From Verrucomicrobiota bacterium (GTDB lineage: Bacteria > Verrucomicrobiota > Verrucomicrobiia > CAIQCK01), in contig JACRQF010000011.1 of the NCBI GenBank assembly GCA_016222825.1, forward strand, positions 62,001-126,000: 64,000 nucleotides of DNA, read 5' to 3'. The notes below the pieces were generated by a model. It had not been told where the DNA came from. It made no database searches and saw only the letters and a program-made list of their open reading frames with translations. A program made the translations under genes and the position numbers. The number at the start of each line of letters is the position of its first letter. Position 1 is the stretch's first letter. Below are positions 44,702-52,945 of this stretch, in pieces.

Positions 44702-46129
44702 TCAGACGTTCGAGGCCAGTTGCCGACCGAGACGGACAAGCGCGTTGGCGCGCGACTGTTCGCCGGCCTCGGCATAGACGCGCAACACCGGCTCCGTGCC
44801 GCTGCCGCGCCACATGAGCCAGGCGCCGTCGCGGGCAATCATCTTCACGCCGTCAAAATCGCGAACCTCGCTCAGCGGCGAGCCGAGCAGGTCTTGCGCC
44901 GGATGTTGCCGGAGCCACTCCATCAGCGGCGCGCGCTTCTCCAGCGGATAGCGCACGTCCTCGCGGGCGTAGCAGCTCGCCCCAAACTCGGCGTCCATCT
45001 CCGCCATGATCTGCCGGACCGGCTTGCGTTCGCACGCGAGGAACTCCAGGAGCAGCAGCCCCGCCAAAATGCCGTCGCGCTCCGGAATCCAGCCCTTGAA
45101 GCCCAGCCCGCCGCTCTCTTCGCCGCCCATCAAGACGTCGCACTCGCGCATTTTTTGGGCGGCCCACTTGAACCCGACGGGCGTCTCGTGCAGCGCGAGG
45201 CCGTATTTCGCGCAAATGCGGTCCACCATGACGGTGGTGTTGAGCGCCTTCACGACGCAGCCGCTTTGCTTGCGATGCCGGATCAAATGCAGCAGCAACA
45301 TCGCGAAACAATAATGCGTGCTGATGAACTCGCCCTGCGGGTCCATCGCTGCAATGCGGTCGGCGTCGCCGTCCGTCACAAGCGCGATGTCGCTGCGGTG
45401 CCCGCGGAGATAATCGGACAGCGACGAGAGGTTCGCCACAATCGGCTCCGGGTTCACGCCGCCGAAAAGCGGGTCCGGCTCCGCCCGCAACGTCGTCACC
45501 GCCGTCCCCCGCCGCGTCGCAAGTATCTTCTCAATCTCCCGCCGCCCGCACCCGTGCATCGAGTCCACCACAAGATTCAGCTTTGCCCCCGCAATCCGCT
45601 CCAAATCCACAAACCGCCCCACCGCCTCCCGATGCGGCCCGCGCACGTCCTCAACGAGAATCCTCCCCTCCCCCCGCGCCTGCTCGAAGGGAACTGTTTT
45701 CGGCGGCTCGCGGTCCAGCAGCCGCTCGATCTCGTCCGTCATCGCCGTATCGGCGGAACCGGCGAAGTCGGCCTTGATCTTGAAGCCGTTGAACGCGGGA
45801 GGATTGTGGCTGGCGGTGATCATGACACCGCCGATGAGACCGCGAGCCTTCACAGCGTAGCTCACCGCCGGTGTCGGCGCGGGCTGGAGCGCGCAGATCG
45901 TGGTGATGTCGTTGCCGGCGAGAACTTCGGACGCCGCGACGGCGAACTGGTCTGATTGACGGCGCGTGTCGCAGCCCACCACCGCGCGCGGGACGATGCC
46001 TTTTCGCGCCGCGGCCTCGCGCCAGTAGATGGCGACGGCTTGCGTGACCCGCCGGACATTCTCAAAGGTGAATTCTCCCGACATCAGCGCCCGCCAGCCG
46101 TCGGTGCCGAATCGGATGGGCGTTGGCAT
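44702..46129 (-). CDS. Phosphoglucomutase/phosphomannomutase-family enzyme
   Basis: 475 residues. The phosphoserine loop is ITASHNP (S107), the metal loop DGDADR is in the middle, and the sugar-binding loop GEESGG (LMGGEESGGLGFKGW) is intact. The C-terminal phosphate loop reads RGSGTEPVLRVYAEA. It interconverts hexose 1- and 6-phosphates. Length and loops fit a bacterial PGM/PMM, but glucose against mannose preference cannot be told. It lies 14 bases below rpe and is probably co-transcribed with it. With glgA and the GH57 it feeds storage-glucan metabolism. Confidence 0.92.
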   Translation of the reverse strand: MPTPIRFGTDGWRALMSGEFTFENVRRVTQAVAIYWREAAARKGIVPRAVVGCDTRRQSDQFAVAASEVLAGNDITTICALQPAPTPAVSYAVKARGLIGGVMITASHNPPAFNGFKIKADFAGSADTAMTDEIERLLDREPPKTVPFEQARGEGRILVEDVRGPHREAVGRFVDLERIAGAKLNLVVDSMHGCGRREIEKILATRRGTAVTTLRAEPDPLFGGVNPEPIVANLSSLSDYLRGHRSDIALVTDGDADRIAAMDPQGEFISTHYCFAMLLLHLIRHRKQSGCVVKALNTTVMVDRICAKYGLALHETPVGFKWAAQKMRECDVLMGGEESGGLGFKGWIPERDGILAGLLLLEFLACERKPVRQIMAEMDAEFGASCYAREDVRYPLEKRAPLMEWLRQHPAQDLLGSPLSEVRDFDGVKMIARDGAWLMWRGSGTEPVLRVYAEAGEQSRANALVRLGRQLASNV

Positions 46130-46143
46130 GGGATGCCGGGTGA

Positions 46144-46812
46144 TTAAGCTGGATTACAAGCGCGCCGCAATGCGGCGATGGCCTCCGCCATGTCTTGCGC
46201 GCGGAACAACGCCACGCCCGCCACCATCACATTCGCCCCCGCTGCCGCGCATTTGCCGACGGTGTTCTCCGATACGCCGCCGTCCACCTGGATGTCGAAG
46301 TCCAGGTTCTTCTCGTCGCGTAGCGCGGCCAGTTGCGAAATCTTCTCCAGAACAGGATCCATGAACGCCTGCCCGCCGAAACCGGGATTCACCGTCATCA
46401 TCAGCACGAGTTTCACCCGGTCGAGATGCGGCTGGATGGCTTTGAGCGGCGTGCCAGGATTGAGGACGATACCCGGCGATCTCCCGGCCGCGCGGATCGC
46501 CTCCAATGTGGCCGCGACGTTGCAGGGGCTTTCGATGTGGATGCTCACGCGGTCGGCACCCGCCTCGATGAATGCCGGCGCGAACTTGTCCGGGCGATCC
46601 ACCATCAGATGCACGTCGAGCGGCAGACTCGTGGCACGCCGCAGCGCACGCACCACATCCGGCCCAACGGTGAGATTCGGCACGAAGTGGCCGTCCATTA
46701 CGTCCACGTGGAGCCAGTCGCCACCCTCTGCTTCAGCGCGTGCGGCCTCGTCCGCCAGCCGGCCGAAGTCGGCTGCGAGGATGGACGGTGCGATGATCAA
46801 TGGACGCCGCAT
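46144..46812 (-). CDS. rpe: Ribulose-phosphate 3-epimerase
   Basis: 222 residues, standard length. The barrel shows IAPSILAADFGRLADE, HVDVMDGHFVPNLT (metal-binding His and Asp), DVHLMV, MTVNPGFGGQAF and DIQVDGGV, all family signatures. It interconverts ribulose and xylulose 5-phosphate in the pentose phosphate pathway. It is the first gene of a two-gene unit with the phosphohexomutase. Confidence 0.96.
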   Translation of the reverse strand: MRRPLIIAPSILAADFGRLADEAARAEAEGGDWLHVDVMDGHFVPNLTVGPDVVRALRRATSLPLDVHLMVDRPDKFAPAFIEAGADRVSIHIESPCNVAATLEAIRAAGRSPGIVLNPGTPLKAIQPHLDRVKLVLMMTVNPGFGGQAFMDPVLEKISQLAALRDEKNLDFDIQVDGGVSENTVGKCAAAGANVMVAGVALFRAQDMAEAIAALRRACNPA

Positions 46813-46885
46813 ACGATGCGCCCACTCTAGCGGCGCAGAGCAAGCTCACGCAAGTAGATTGAAACCAGCCTTCCTCTTGTGAGGG

Positions 46886-47104
46886 TTACTTCCAGAAGTT
46901 TGCGGGCAGGAAACCTGCGACCGGCACACGAATCCGGTTCTCGGACTTGCGGGCTGCGACCCGCCCTCTGACCGTGGAACACACTTGGCAGCAGCCACTG
47001 ACCCGCAACGCACGATTGGCTTCGAGCAACCGCACACCGCAACGCTTACAGAAACGGTTTATTTCAGGACGTTCAATTCTATTCATTTGTGACCGATTGT
47101 TCAT
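46886..47104 (-). CDS. Putative small zinc-ribbon protein
   Basis: 72 residues. FCKRCGVRLLEANRALRVSGCCQVC gives C-x2-C and C-C-x2-C pairs 18 residues apart, the geometry of a zinc ribbon. The rest is basic (RGRVAARKSENRIRVP). No family name comes to mind. A perfect inverted repeat lies 45-68 bases upstream, which supports a real, regulated gene; a weak GAAGG is the only ribosome-binding site. An in-frame ATG six codons later is an alternative start. Confidence 0.45.
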   Translation of the reverse strand: MNNRSQMNRIERPEINRFCKRCGVRLLEANRALRVSGCCQVCSTVRGRVAARKSENRIRVPVAGFLPANFWK

Positions 47105-47135
47105 TGTGGAGCACCCTTCACCGGAATTGGCGATT

Positions 47136-47172
47136 TGTCAAATTTTGCTGTCAAACTTCACCGCGTTTGACA
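47136..47172 (-). promoter_or_regulatory. TTTGACA-box operator candidate
   Basis: TGTCAAAC (47149-47156) and GTTTGACA (47165-47172) form a perfect inverted repeat with an 8-base spacer. A third half-site, TGTCAAA, lies at 47136-47142. It sits between the VOC gene and the zinc-ribbon gene and ends one base before the VOC stop codon. Confidence 0.45.
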
Positions 47173-47559
47173 TCATCGCCCCTTCGGCTGTTGAATCAAT
47201 TCAATCTCGTAACCCTCTGGCGCGTCAATGAAAGCAATCACGCCTCCATCATTTCCGCGGTGCGGACCGTCGCTGACAGGCACTCCAAGCTTCTTCAGGT
47301 GCGCCTCGAAGGCGTCCCAGTTCTCCACCTCAAACGCCAGATGTGTCAGGTCCGGCTGGACCTGCACCGGGCCGCTCGCCGGGAAGTGGCAAATCTCGAT
47401 CAATTCCTCGCTGCCGGGCGTCTTCAGGAACACCAACTCCGAGCCGCGGCCGCTCTTGCTGCGGCGCTGTTCTTCCAGTCCGAGCACGTCCTTGTAGAAC
47501 CGAATCGTCCTTTCCAGATCGTTCACGCGGTAGCGCGTGTGCAGCAACTTCGTGATCAT
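47173..47559 (-). CDS. gloA: VOC-family protein, glyoxalase I-like
   Basis: 128 residues. Two beta-alpha-beta-beta-beta modules: LLHTRYRVNDLERTIRFYKDVLGLEE and LTHLAFEVENWDAFEAHLKKLGV. Metal ligands typical of glyoxalase I are present: H in HTRYRV, E in LIEICHF, H in THLAFEV, E in YEIELIQQ. It probably isomerises the glutathione-type hemithioacetal of methylglyoxal, but other VOC activities are possible. The start MITKLLHTRYRV is canonical; the frame extends 12 codons upstream. Confidence 0.85.
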   Translation of the reverse strand: MITKLLHTRYRVNDLERTIRFYKDVLGLEEQRRSKSGRGSELVFLKTPGSEELIEICHFPASGPVQVQPDLTHLAFEVENWDAFEAHLKKLGVPVSDGPHRGNDGGVIAFIDAPEGYEIELIQQPKGR

Positions 47560-47603
47560 GGCGGCCAACGTAAACCACACCCGCGGGCGGCGCAAGTTGT
47601 GCC

Positions 47604-47709
47604 AGCCCTGATTTCACCGTTGATTTAGCGGTGGCAGCGGGCTAGTAATACCGGCCCGACGCCGGCCCTGTGTTGCCGGCGTCGTTCGTTGTAGAGAGCG
47701 ACTAACGAC
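47604..47709 (+). promoter_or_regulatory. Structured leader of ilvB with competing hairpins
   Basis: Three stems: AGCCCTG with CAGCGGGCT enclosing CACCG/CGGTG (47604-47643); a perfect 10-bp hairpin CGACGCCGGC/GCCGGCGTCG (47657-47684); and GTCGTT (47681-47686) with AACGAC (47704-47709), which ends at the ATG. The second and third share GTCG, so they exclude each other, and the third would hide the AGAGAG ribosome-binding site. There is no T-run and no obvious leader peptide. Confidence 0.45.
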
Positions 47710-49551
47710 ATGAGCAAGAAAACCGATACAAAGAAGATGCGCGCCACGCAGCCGACCACCGCGACTGCCGCTGCCCCGCCCTGCCCCACCGACCCCCAGC
47801 CGATGAAAGGCGCCGATATCCTCGTCGCCTGCCTGGAGCGCGAGGGCGTCGAGGTCATCTTCGCTTATCCCGGCGGCGCTTCGATGGAGATCCATCAGTC
47901 GCTGACCCGCTCGAAGCAGATCCGCACCATCCTCTGCCGGCACGAACAAGGCGGCGCGTTCATGGCGGGCGGCTACGGCCGGGCGACCGGCAAGGCCGGC
48001 GTCTGCATGAGCACCAGCGGCCCCGGCGCGACCAACCTCGTCAGCGGCATCGCCGACGCCTACATGGATTCGACTCCGCTCGTTGCGATCACCGGCCAAG
48101 TGGCGCAAAGCATGATCGGCAAGACGGCGTTCCAGGAAACGGACGTGTTCGGCATGACACTGCCGATCGTCAAGCACAGCTACCTCATCACCGACATCAA
48201 CGACCTTCCCCGCATCATCAAGGAAGCGTTTCACGTTGCGCAAAGCGGCCGGCCCGGCCCGGTGGTCATTGATATTCCCAAGAGCATCCAGCAGGCGACG
48301 GTGGTGCCGGTGTTCCCCGACAAGGTGAACCTGCCCGGCTACACCGCCACGCCGGTGGACGACGACCTCGACGAGAAGCTCGCGAAACTCGCCGCGCTCA
48401 TCGCCAAGAGCGAGCGCCCCCTCATCTACTGCGGCGGCGGCATCATCAGCTCCGGCGCGCACAAGGAACTGCTGGAGTTCGCCGAGAAGACGCAGATTCC
48501 CGTGACGACGACGCTCATGGGCTGCGGCGGTTTCCCGGAGACGCATCCGCTTTCGCTGAAGTGGCTCGGCATGCACGGCACCGTCTATGCCAACTGGGCC
48601 GCGGACAACTCGGACCTGCTCATCGCGCTGGGCGTGCGCTTCGACGACCGCGTGACCAGCAAGGTGAGCGAGTTCTGCAAGCACGCGACCATCGTCCACA
48701 TTGATATTGACCCGAGCGAGATCAACAAGAACAAGCCGGCAAACCTCTCGGCGGTGGCCGACGTGCGGCTGGCGCTGGAGAAACTGAACAAGATCGCGAA
48801 GTCGCCCGCGCACAAGTTCAAGTCGTGGCGCGCGAAGATCGCCGAGCAGAAGGCGAAGTATCCCCTCGCCTACAAATTCACCGACGAGGTGCTGCGCAGC
48901 AAATACGCCCACGACTTCCTCAAGGGCGACGCCTCGCAGATCATCATGCCGCAGTTCGTCATCCAGCAACTCTGCGAGCTGACGCAAGGCGAAGCCATCA
49001 TCGCCACCGGCGTGGGCCAGCACCAGATGTGGAGCGGGCAGTATTACACCTTCACGCATCCGCGCACCTTCCTGACCAGCGGCGGCCTCGGCGCGATGGG
49101 TTTCGGCTGGCCCGCGGCCATCGGCGCAAAGGTGGCGCATCCGGACAAACCGGTCATTGACATTGACGGCGACGGCAGCTTCCTGATGAACGTGCAGGAG
49201 ATGGCCACCGCGCACATCGAGCGCATCGCGGCCAAGGCCATCATCCTCAACAACCAGCACCTCGGCATGGTGGTGCAGTGGGAGGACCGCTTCTACAAGA
49301 GCAACCGCGGCCACACCTACCTCGGCGACCCGCGCAACCCGCACGTCATCTATCCCGACTACGTGAAGATGGCGCAAAGCTTCAACGTCCCCGCCGAGCG
49401 AGTGCTCTACAAAAAGGACGTGCGGCCCGCGCTGGAGCGGATGCTGGCGAGCAAGGAGCCTTACGTGCTCGACATGATCACGCCCTACACCGAGCACGTG
49501 TTGCCGATGATTCCCGCCAACACCTCGTTCAAGAGCATCATCATCGAATAG
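47710..49551 (+). CDS. ilvB: Acetolactate synthase, large catalytic subunit
   Basis: 613 residues. The thiamine-diphosphate activating glutamate is E79 in [19 protein letters not shown], followed by [10 protein letters not shown]. The cofactor-binding motif [15 protein letters not shown]...ILNN is in the C-terminal domain. It condenses pyruvate (or 2-ketobutyrate with pyruvate) in branched-chain amino acid synthesis. The N-terminal 30 residues are Ala/Pro/Thr-rich and extra to the family. No ilvN small subunit follows; the tandem-ACT protein at 25217 is distant and unlikely to replace it. The start follows a structured leader. Confidence 0.94.
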   Translation: MSKKTDTKKMRATQPTTATAAAPPCPTDPQPMKGADILVACLEREGVEVIFAYPGGASMEIHQSLTRSKQIRTILCRHEQGGAFMAGGYGRATGKAGVCMSTSGPGATNLVSGIADAYMDSTPLVAITGQVAQSMIGKTAFQETDVFGMTLPIVKHSYLITDINDLPRIIKEAFHVAQSGRPGPVVIDIPKSIQQATVVPVFPDKVNLPGYTATPVDDDLDEKLAKLAALIAKSERPLIYCGGGIISSGAHKELLEFAEKTQIPVTTTLMGCGGFPETHPLSLKWLGMHGTVYANWAADNSDLLIALGVRFDDRVTSKVSEFCKHATIVHIDIDPSEINKNKPANLSAVADVRLALEKLNKIAKSPAHKFKSWRAKIAEQKAKYPLAYKFTDEVLRSKYAHDFLKGDASQIIMPQFVIQQLCELTQGEAIIATGVGQHQMWSGQYYTFTHPRTFLTSGGLGAMGFGWPAAIGAKVAHPDKPVIDIDGDGSFLMNVQEMATAHIERIAAKAIILNNQHLGMVVQWEDRFYKSNRGHTYLGDPRNPHVIYPDYVKMAQSFNVPAERVLYKKDVRPALERMLASKEPYVLDMITPYTEHVLPMIPANTSFKSIIIE

Positions 49552-49623
49552 CGGCCGCCGCCTTGGAGCCGGCCCCGATGGCGAACCCGCCGCGCAGCGC
49601 GTGTGCTGGCCTCTCTAGGTGTT

Positions 49624-49656
49624 TTCCCTAACCATCGCTGCGGTTTGTTCCTAGGG
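49624..49656 (+). promoter_or_regulatory. CTAGG-type motif upstream of kaiC
   Basis: TTCCCTAAC, 15 bases, TTCCTAGGG; about 80 bases before kaiC. The right half departs from the CCG consensus, so this is a weaker member. A second CCTAGG overlaps its right half. Confidence 0.4.
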
Positions 49657-49731
49657 CTTTTGCCTTGAATTCAAGGGGAAGTGGGAATAAAAGAGTGGCC
49701 GTTGAAACCGAACCAACGGAGATTGATTTTC

Positions 49732-51453
49732 ATGAAAGCAAAGGCTGCGGGGTTCACTGTGGGAAAAACCAATTCGACACTGCCCAAATCCCCCACGGGC
49801 ATCCAGGGTCTGGACGAGATCACCGGCGGCGGCCTGCCCAAAGGCCGGCCCACGCTCATCGCGGGCGCGGCCGGTTGCGGTAAGACGCTGCTGGGGATGG
49901 AGTTCCTCGTGCGCGGCGCCACGGAGTTTGGCGAGCCGGGCGTGTTCATGGCGTTCGAGGAGACGGGCAAGGAGCTGGTCGCCAACGTCCGCTCGCTCGG
50001 CTTCGACCTCAACAAGCTCGTGGCGCAAAAGAAGATCGCGCTCGACCACGTGCGCGTCGAGCGCAGCGAGATCGAGGAGACCGGCGAGTATGATCTGGAG
50101 GGGCTGTTCATCCGCCTCGAACACGCCGTCAAGAGCGTCGGCGCCAAGCGCGTCGTGCTGGACACGGTGGAGACGCTCTTCGCCGGGCTGCCCAACCAGC
50201 TCATCATCCGCGCCGAGCTGCGGCGGCTCTTCGCGTGGCTCAAGGAGCGCGGCCTCACGGCCATCATCACCGGCGAGCGTGGCGGTGCCGAGGGCACGCT
50301 GACGCGGCACGGGCTGGAGGAATACGTCGCCGACTGCGTCATCGTGCTCGACCACCGCGTGGACGAACAGATGTCCACGCGCCGGCTGCGGGTGGTGAAG
50401 TATCGCGGTTCGATGCACGGCACCAACGAGTATCCGTTCCTCATCGGCGAGCACGGCATCTCGGTGATGCCCGTGACCTCGATGAAGCTGGACCACGAGG
50501 TGACCTCGCAGCGCATTTCGTCGGGCATCGCGCGGCTGGACGAGATGCTCGGCGGCAAGGGATTTTATCGCGGCAGCAGCGTGCTGGTCTCCGGCTCGCC
50601 GGGCTGCGGCAAGACCAGCGTGGCGGCGCATTTCGCCGACGCGACCTGCCGGCGCGGCGAGCGCTGCCTGATGTTCGCCTACGAGGAGTCCCCCAGCCAG
50701 GTGTTGCGCAACATGCGCTCCATCGGCATTGACCTCGAACAATGGGTGCGCAAGGGCCTGTTGCAAATCCACGCCACGCGCCCCACGCTCTACGGGCTGG
50801 AGATGCATTTGGTGACCATGCACGACCTGGTGGTGAAGTTCCGTCCCACGGTCGTCATCGTGGACCCGATCAGCAACCTCACCGTCCGCAATGACGAGAC
50901 GGAGCTGAAGCCGACGTTGATGCGGCTGATAGATTCCCTGAAGACGCGGCACGTCACGGCGCTGTTCACCAGCCTGACCACCGGCGGCTCCAGCCTGGAG
51001 GAATCGCAGGTCGGCGTCTCCTCGCTCATGGACACCTGGCTGTTGTTGCGCAACATGGAGAACAATGGCGAGAAGACCCGCACGTTCTACATCCTCAAGA
51101 GCCGCGGCATGGCTCACTCCAACCAGGTGCGCGAGTTCGTCATGACCGGCAAGGGCGTGGACCTGCTGGATGTCTATGTCGGCGCCAACGCCGTGCTCAC
51201 CGGCACCGCGCGTGTGGCGCAGGAAGGCCGCGAGCGCGCCGAGGCCGCCCTGCGCCAGCGCGAGCACACGCGCAAGCTGCGCCAGCTCTCCCGCAAACGC
51301 AAGGCCATCGAGGCGCAGATCGCTGCGCTCCAGGCTGACGTGGAGGCCGAGGAGGATGAGATCAAGTCCTCGGTGTCCGAGGATTCGTTGCAGCAGAAGG
51401 CCGTCGCCGCCGATCGCCGCCAGATGACCCAACTGCGCGGCGGCGCCCGCTAA
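49732..51453 (+). CDS. kaiC: KaiC-like double RecA ATPase
   Basis: 573 residues. CI domain: Walker A GAAGCGKT (45-52), catalytic EE at 76-77. CII domain: Walker A GSPGCGKT (288-295), EE at 318-319. The phosphorylation site of cyanobacterial KaiC (S431/T432) aligns with S430-S431 here in QVGVSSLMDTW, so autophosphorylation is plausible. After about residue 495 a long charged coiled coil (RERAEAALRQREHTRKLRQLSRKRKAIEAQ) replaces the usual tail. No kaiA is present. Two kaiB genes and a PAS protein follow. The start at 49732 is taken for its family fit, with the next methionine upstream at 49681. Confidence 0.92.
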   Translation: MKAKAAGFTVGKTNSTLPKSPTGIQGLDEITGGGLPKGRPTLIAGAAGCGKTLLGMEFLVRGATEFGEPGVFMAFEETGKELVANVRSLGFDLNKLVAQKKIALDHVRVERSEIEETGEYDLEGLFIRLEHAVKSVGAKRVVLDTVETLFAGLPNQLIIRAELRRLFAWLKERGLTAIITGERGGAEGTLTRHGLEEYVADCVIVLDHRVDEQMSTRRLRVVKYRGSMHGTNEYPFLIGEHGISVMPVTSMKLDHEVTSQRISSGIARLDEMLGGKGFYRGSSVLVSGSPGCGKTSVAAHFADATCRRGERCLMFAYEESPSQVLRNMRSIGIDLEQWVRKGLLQIHATRPTLYGLEMHLVTMHDLVVKFRPTVVIVDPISNLTVRNDETELKPTLMRLIDSLKTRHVTALFTSLTTGGSSLEESQVGVSSLMDTWLLLRNMENNGEKTRTFYILKSRGMAHSNQVREFVMTGKGVDLLDVYVGANAVLTGTARVAQEGRERAEAALRQREHTRKLRQLSRKRKAIEAQIAALQADVEAEEDEIKSSVSEDSLQQKAVAADRRQMTQLRGGAR

Positions 51454-51474
51454 GTTTGACCGGAGAAGAACGCG

Positions 51475-51765
51475 ATGAAGAAGACCGGAGAAAAAACCTG
51501 GCAGTTGCGCCTCTACGTGGCCGGGCAGACCGCCAAGTCCATCACGGCCCTGGCCAACCTCAAGAAGATCTGCGAGACGCATCTGGCGGGCCAATACGAG
51601 ATCGAGGTGATTGACTTGGTGCAGAACCCCAAGCTGGCCGCGGGCGACCAGATTCTGGCCATCCCGACGCTTGTGCGCCGGCTGCCCTCGCCAATCAAGA
51701 AGATCATCGGCGACCTCAGCAACGAAACGCGCGTGCTGGTCGGCCTCGACCTGCGCCAGGGCTAA
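51475..51765 (+). CDS. kaiB: KaiB-like protein 1
   Basis: 96 residues, thioredoxin-like KaiB fold: [42 protein letters not shown], then the signature [21 protein letters not shown]. In cyanobacteria KaiB switches fold and binds phosphorylated KaiC; a partner role with the adjacent kaiC is likely. It is 21 bases below kaiC with a GGAGAAG ribosome-binding site. It lacks the acidic C-terminal tail of cyanobacterial KaiB. Confidence 0.92.
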   Translation: MKKTGEKTWQLRLYVAGQTAKSITALANLKKICETHLAGQYEIEVIDLVQNPKLAAGDQILAIPTLVRRLPSPIKKIIGDLSNETRVLVGLDLRQG

Positions 51766-51789
51766 GATGAAAGAGGTTCTTGCAAAACC

Positions 51790-51820
51790 CTGTAGCGGCG
51801 GTCATAGACCGCCGCTACAG
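51790..51820. repeat. GTAGCGGCGGTC palindrome inside the kai operon
   Basis: A perfect 31-base palindrome: CTGTAGCGGCGGTC and its complement around a 3-base centre. It is the most symmetric member of the dispersed family and lies between the two kaiB genes, where it could act as an mRNA hairpin that sets relative expression. Confidence 0.8.
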
Positions 51821-51853
51821 TAGAGGCAAGAGGATCGAGAGAAAGAAGTTCTC

Positions 51854-52198
51854 ATGGCAAAGGTATCAACCAAGACCGGGTTGGAAGCGCTGGAAGAAGC
51901 GGCGGCCAAGCAGGGGACGGAGCGCTACGTGCTCCGCCTCTACATCACGGGCATGACGCCGCGCTCCACGCTGGCGGTCGAGAACATCCGGAAAATTTGC
52001 GAGGAGCATCTCCAGGGGCGCTACGACCTGGAGGTGGTGGACATCTACAAGCAGCCGACGCTGGCCGAGGGCGAGCAGATCATCGCCGCGCCGACGCTCA
52101 TCAGGAAACTGCCGCTGCCGCTGCGTCGTTTCATCGGCGACATGAGCAACACCGACCGCATCCTGCTGGGATTGGATTTGCGAACGAAGGCCAAGTAA
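51854..52198 (+). CDS. kaiB: KaiB-like protein 2
   Basis: 114 residues: a 20-residue helical N-terminal extension (KTGLEALEEAAAKQGTERY) and a KaiB domain (LRLYITGMTPRSTLAVENIRKICEEHL, AAPTLIRKLPLPLRRFIGDMS). It differs from KaiB 1 at about half of positions, so the two are long-separated paralogues, possibly binding different states of KaiC. Its TAA abuts the ATG of the PAS gene. Confidence 0.92.
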   Translation: MAKVSTKTGLEALEEAAAKQGTERYVLRLYITGMTPRSTLAVENIRKICEEHLQGRYDLEVVDIYKQPTLAEGEQIIAAPTLIRKLPLPLRRFIGDMSNTDRILLGLDLRTKAK

Positions 52199-52903
52199 AT
52201 GGAAACGATGACCGAAGAAGATCTGCTTAAAGAGAACGCCGAACTGCGCGCGCGGCTGGAGGAAGCCGAGGAGACGCTTCGCGCCATCCGCGCCGGCGAG
52301 GTGGACGCGGTGATGGTGGGCGCACAGGTCTTCACCCTCAAGAGCGCCGAGACGCCCTACCGGATCCTCGTGGAGGCCATGAACGAGGCCGCCATCACGC
52401 TCACGCCCGACGGCACCGTCCTCTACTGCAATGGCCGGTTGGCCGAACTGTTCCGCGTGCCGCATGAGGCCGTCGTCGGCGCCACGCTGCGGCAGTTCGT
52501 GGCGCCCGCCGACCAGCCGAAGTTTGACGCGCTGTTCGCCGAGAGCCTGAGATGCTCCAGCAAGGGTGAAATCGGCCTCGGACGCAAGGGCGGCCCGCCC
52601 GTTCCCGTGCAGCTTTCCCTCAGCCTCATGAAGCTGGACGACGGCACTCGCGGCCTCTGCGCGGTCATCACCGACCTCAGCGAGCGCAAGCGCGTCGAAA
52701 TTGCCCTCAAGCAACTCACCGAGGACTTGGAAGCCCGCGTGGCCAGCCGCACATTGGATCTGCAGGCCAAGAACGAGGAGTTGAAGAAATCCAACAGAAT
52801 GATGGTCGGCCGCGAGTTGCGCATGATCGAGTTGAAGAAAGAAATGAACGCCCTCTGCGCGAAGTTTGGCCAGCCACCGAAGTATCCGAACGCCGTCGAG
52901 TAG
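52199..52903 (+). CDS. PAS-domain protein without a kinase domain
   Basis: 234 residues: N-terminal coiled coil (LLKENAELRARLEEAEETLRAIRAGEVDAVMV), one PAS domain (YRILVEAMNEAAITLTPDGTVLYCNGRLAELF ... GLCAVITDLSERKRVE), then a second coiled coil (LTEDLEARVASRTLDLQAKNEELKKSN) ending at MNALCAKFGQPPKYP. Where such proteins usually continue into a histidine kinase, this one stops: no H-box or ATPase. It may be a signal input for the Kai proteins acting through coiled-coil contacts. Direct abutment with kaiB 2 shows one operon. Confidence 0.88.
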   Translation: METMTEEDLLKENAELRARLEEAEETLRAIRAGEVDAVMVGAQVFTLKSAETPYRILVEAMNEAAITLTPDGTVLYCNGRLAELFRVPHEAVVGATLRQFVAPADQPKFDALFAESLRCSSKGEIGLGRKGGPPVPVQLSLSLMKLDDGTRGLCAVITDLSERKRVEIALKQLTEDLEARVASRTLDLQAKNEELKKSNRMMVGRELRMIELKKEMNALCAKFGQPPKYPNAVE

Positions 52904-52920
52904 CAGCGATCCCTTCACTC

Positions 52921-52945
52921 CTGTGGCGGCGGTCCATGACCGCCG
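52921..52945 (+). repeat. GCGGTC palindromic repeat unit
   Basis: CTGTGGCGGCGGTCC...GACCGCCG, directly after the kai-PAS operon. A variant with C for T in the centre. Confidence 0.6.

Noticed and set aside
49651..51594. Minus-strand frame of 647 codons opposite kaiC
   Set aside because: Shadow of kaiC and kaiB, Leu/Ala/His/Arg-rich, no recognisable domain; the plus strand carries Walker motifs and a matching operon.
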